Part shown: one piece after another, positions 4,902 to 6,195 of the stretch
How the letters are laid out: each line of letters opens with the position of its first letter
Position numbering within the stretch: position 1 is the first letter of the stretch
Assembly (NCBI GenBank): GCA_031431235.1
Contig: JANPDA010000482.1
Location: 1-6,195 of the forward strand
From: JANNSW01 sp031431235
GTDB taxonomy: Bacteria > Pseudomonadota > Alphaproteobacteria > Rhizobiales > Hyphomicrobiaceae
Length of the DNA stretch: 6,195 nucleotides
Direction: 5' to 3'
The notes under the pieces: model-generated
The model's input: only the letters and a program-made list of their open reading frames with translations
Database searches by the model: none
Told to the model about the DNA's origin: nothing
Made by a program: the position numbers and the translations under genes

Positions 4902-6069
4902 GGCCCGGCACACGCAGCGACGAGACCAACGCCTCCGCGATGAACCCGCCGCCGAGCACGCGCGAGCGCGGCGAAGTGCTCGCGTAGAGCACGCAGGCCT
5001 GACCCGGCGAGACCCCGTGCTCGCCGGCATCGAGCGTGACCATGAATTCGCCCCCCGGCTCGATTGCGAGTGTCGCCGGCTCGGCCACACTCGTCGAACG
5101 GATCTTTGCGGCGATCCGCAACCCGTCACGGAGCTCACCACCCAGCCAATTGACGTCGCGCAGGCGGATGCGATGCCGCAACAGTGCCTCGCGCGGGCCG
5201 ACCACGACCTCGCGGCGCACGGCATCGAGCCGCACGACAAACAGCGGCTCGCTCGACGCGATCCGCAAGCCCCGCCGCTGTCCGATCGTGAAGTTGATGA
5301 TACCGTCGTGGCGTCCGAGCACGCGCCCGTCCAGATCGACGATCGCACCGGGCTCCGCCGCGCCCGGCCGCAACCGCTCGATCACTTGGCTGTAGCGCCC
5401 GCTGGGCACGAAGCAGATGTCCTGGCTGTCGGGCTTCTGGGCGACAGGCAGCGCCAGCTCATGCGCCAGCGCCCGCACCTCGGCCTTGCGCAAAGGTCCG
5501 AGCGGGAAGCGCAGATAATCGAGTTGGGCCTGCGTCGTCTGGAACAGGAAATAGCTCTGGTCGCGGTCAGTGTCGGCGGCCTGATGGAGCTCGAAGCCGC
5601 GCGGACCGGGCCGATTCTCCACATAGTGGCCCGTGACGAGCGCCGCGGCGCCGAGATCGCGCGCGACCTCCAGCAGGTCGCGGAACTTGACCGTCTGATT
5701 GCAGGCAACGCAGGGGATCGGCGTCTCGCCCCGGAGATAGCTGTCGGCGAAGCGGTCGATCACCGACGCCTTGAACCGCGTCTCGTAGTCGAGCACGTAA
5801 TGGGGGATGCCGATCGTCTCGGCCACGCGGCGGGCATCGTGGATGTCCTGGCCGGCGCAGCAGGCGCCCTTCTTGGCGGTTGCCGCGCCATGGTCGTAAA
5901 GTTGCAGCGTGATGCCGACCGCCTCATAGCCCGCCTTACTGACGAGAGCGGCGACGAGGGAGGAATCGACGCCGCCCGACATGGCGACGACCACGCGCCC
6001 GCCCGGCGGCACGCCCGCAAGCGCGCCGAGGCCGTCAGGCGGCAGATCCTGGGTGGCGATCATCGTCAT
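4873..6069 (-). CDS. mnmA: tRNA-specific 2-thiouridylase MnmA
   Basis: MnmA (TrmU) makes 2-thiouridine at wobble position 34 of Lys, Glu and Gln tRNAs: it adenylates the base with ATP and transfers sulfur relayed from a cysteine desulfurase. The 398-residue protein shows the PP-loop SGGVDSS (31-37), CC at 70-71, TPIPCVACNQTVKF (116-129), TGHYVE (146-151), DRDQSYFLF (168-176), and DSQDICF (214-220) with C219, the second catalytic Cys. The C-terminal beta-barrel domain includes FTIGQRRGL, and the family end VLGGGFI is followed by about 20 extra residues. C123 aligns with catalytic Cys102 of the E. coli enzyme, while C120 falls where E. coli has Asp99. Two ATGs compete (6069 and 6063) and neither has a clear Shine-Dalgarno; 6069 fits leaderless initiation from the promoter just upstream. 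The gene lies downstream of the partial gene at 6102 on the same strand. Confidence 0.96.
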   Translation of the reverse strand: MTMIATQDLPPDGLGALAGVPPGGRVVVAMSGGVDSSLVAALVSKAGYEAVGITLQLYDHGAATAKKGACCAGQDIHDARRVAETIGIPHYVLDYETRFKASVIDRFADSYLRGETPIPCVACNQTVKFRDLLEVARDLGAAALVTGHYVENRPGPRGFELHQAADTDRDQSYFLFQTTQAQLDYLRFPLGPLRKAEVRALAHELALPVAQKPDSQDICFVPSGRYSQVIERLRPGAAEPGAIVDLDGRVLGRHDGIINFTIGQRRGLRIASSEPLFVVRLDAVRREVVVGPREALLRHRIRLRDVNWLGGELRDGLRIAAKIRSTSVAEPATLAIEPGGEFMVTLDAGEHGVSPGQACVLYASTSPRSRVLGGGFIAEALVSSLRVPGPMPPSLPTS

Positions 6070-6077
6070 GGCGCGGC

Positions 6078-6105
6078 ACTATAGGTGAGGGCAGCCATCC
6101 GTCAA
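6078..6105 (-). promoter_or_regulatory. Sigma70-type promoter of mnmA, probably leaderless
   Basis: On the minus strand, TTGACG (6100-6105) and TATAGT (6078-6083) are 16 bases apart. Only eight bases separate the -10 box from the ATG at 6069, so transcription should begin at or within a base or two of that ATG. No Shine-Dalgarno is present there, consistent with a leaderless mRNA. The -35 box overlaps the stop codon of the upstream gene. Confidence 0.55.
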
Positions 6106-6195
6106 TTCTGCAATGGACGCTCTTCGTCGGGGAATGGAAAGCCGACACGCCGGTAGATCTGCTCGACCGATTGCGCGATTCCGAGCATTTCGATC
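6102..6195 (-). CDS. C-terminal end of an unidentified gene upstream of mnmA
   Basis: Thirty in-frame codons run from the window edge to a TGA at 6102-6104, starting IEMLGIAQSVEQIYRR and ending in EERPLQN. The stretch looks coding: third positions are mostly G or C, composition is amphipathic helix followed by a proline-containing tail, and it ends 32 bases before the mnmA start. The fragment is too short to assign a family. It is on the same strand as mnmA and may be partly co-transcribed with it, although mnmA appears to have its own promoter. Confidence 0.55.
   Translation of the reverse strand, partial: IEMLGIAQSVEQIYRRVGFPFPDEERPLQN

Noticed and set aside
4092..5348. Long minus-strand open frame (418 codons) opposite the ATP-grasp gene and the end of mnmA
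   Set aside because: Its translation is a shadow in high-GC DNA, rich in Arg, Ser and Ala. The strongly recognisable ATP-grasp and MnmA frames occupy the same DNA.
5017..6084. Long plus-strand open frame (355 codons) opposite mnmA
   Set aside because: mnmA is unmistakable on the other strand and this frame shows no domain; it is typical antisense openness of high-GC genes.

Overview
The window is high-GC bacterial chromosome, most likely from an alphaproteobacterium. The acetolactate synthase large subunit carries the GDAS version of the ThDP motif and an MVRQWQQLLHGNRLSHSY-type C-terminus. The small subunit and the MnmA protein also look alphaproteobacterial. Genus cannot be fixed by reading alone.

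Layout. (i) 1-760, plus strand: 3' part of the acetolactate synthase large-subunit gene (ilvB/ilvI). (ii) 761-2960: an accessory block that separates the large-subunit gene from its partner. It holds two complete FitAB/VapBC-type toxin-antitoxin modules, both on the minus strand (antitoxin 1265-1519 with toxin 849-1268; antitoxin 2591-2875 with toxin 2172-2591). Between them, on the plus strand, lies a small predicted exported four-cysteine protein (1764-2144) that I do not recognise. (iii) 2963-3511, plus: acetolactate synthase regulatory subunit (ilvH/ilvN). (iv) 3612-4901, plus: an ATP-grasp protein resembling the sugar-transfer-associated ATP-grasp family. (v) 4873-6069, minus: mnmA (tRNA 2-thiouridylase), converging on the ATP-grasp gene with a 29-bp tail overlap. 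(vi) 6102-6195, minus: the last 30 codons of an unidentified gene upstream of mnmA.

How the parts relate. The two ilv genes encode one enzyme complex of valine/leucine/isoleucine synthesis and are usually adjacent. Here 2.2 kb of mostly opposite-strand genes separates them. Any ilvB-to-ilvH readthrough RNA would therefore be antisense to both toxin-antitoxin operons. Each toxin-antitoxin module has the same apparent promoter, TTGCGG-17 bp-TATCAT. In each, the -10 box overlaps one of a pair of GATATC-core repeats that continue to the ribosome binding site, as expected for an autorepressing ribbon-helix-helix antitoxin. The second module's promoter and operator lie directly in front of ilvH. 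I found no plainly new multi-gene system. The most unusual feature is this double toxin-antitoxin block inside the acetolactate synthase locus and its matched but differently spaced operators.
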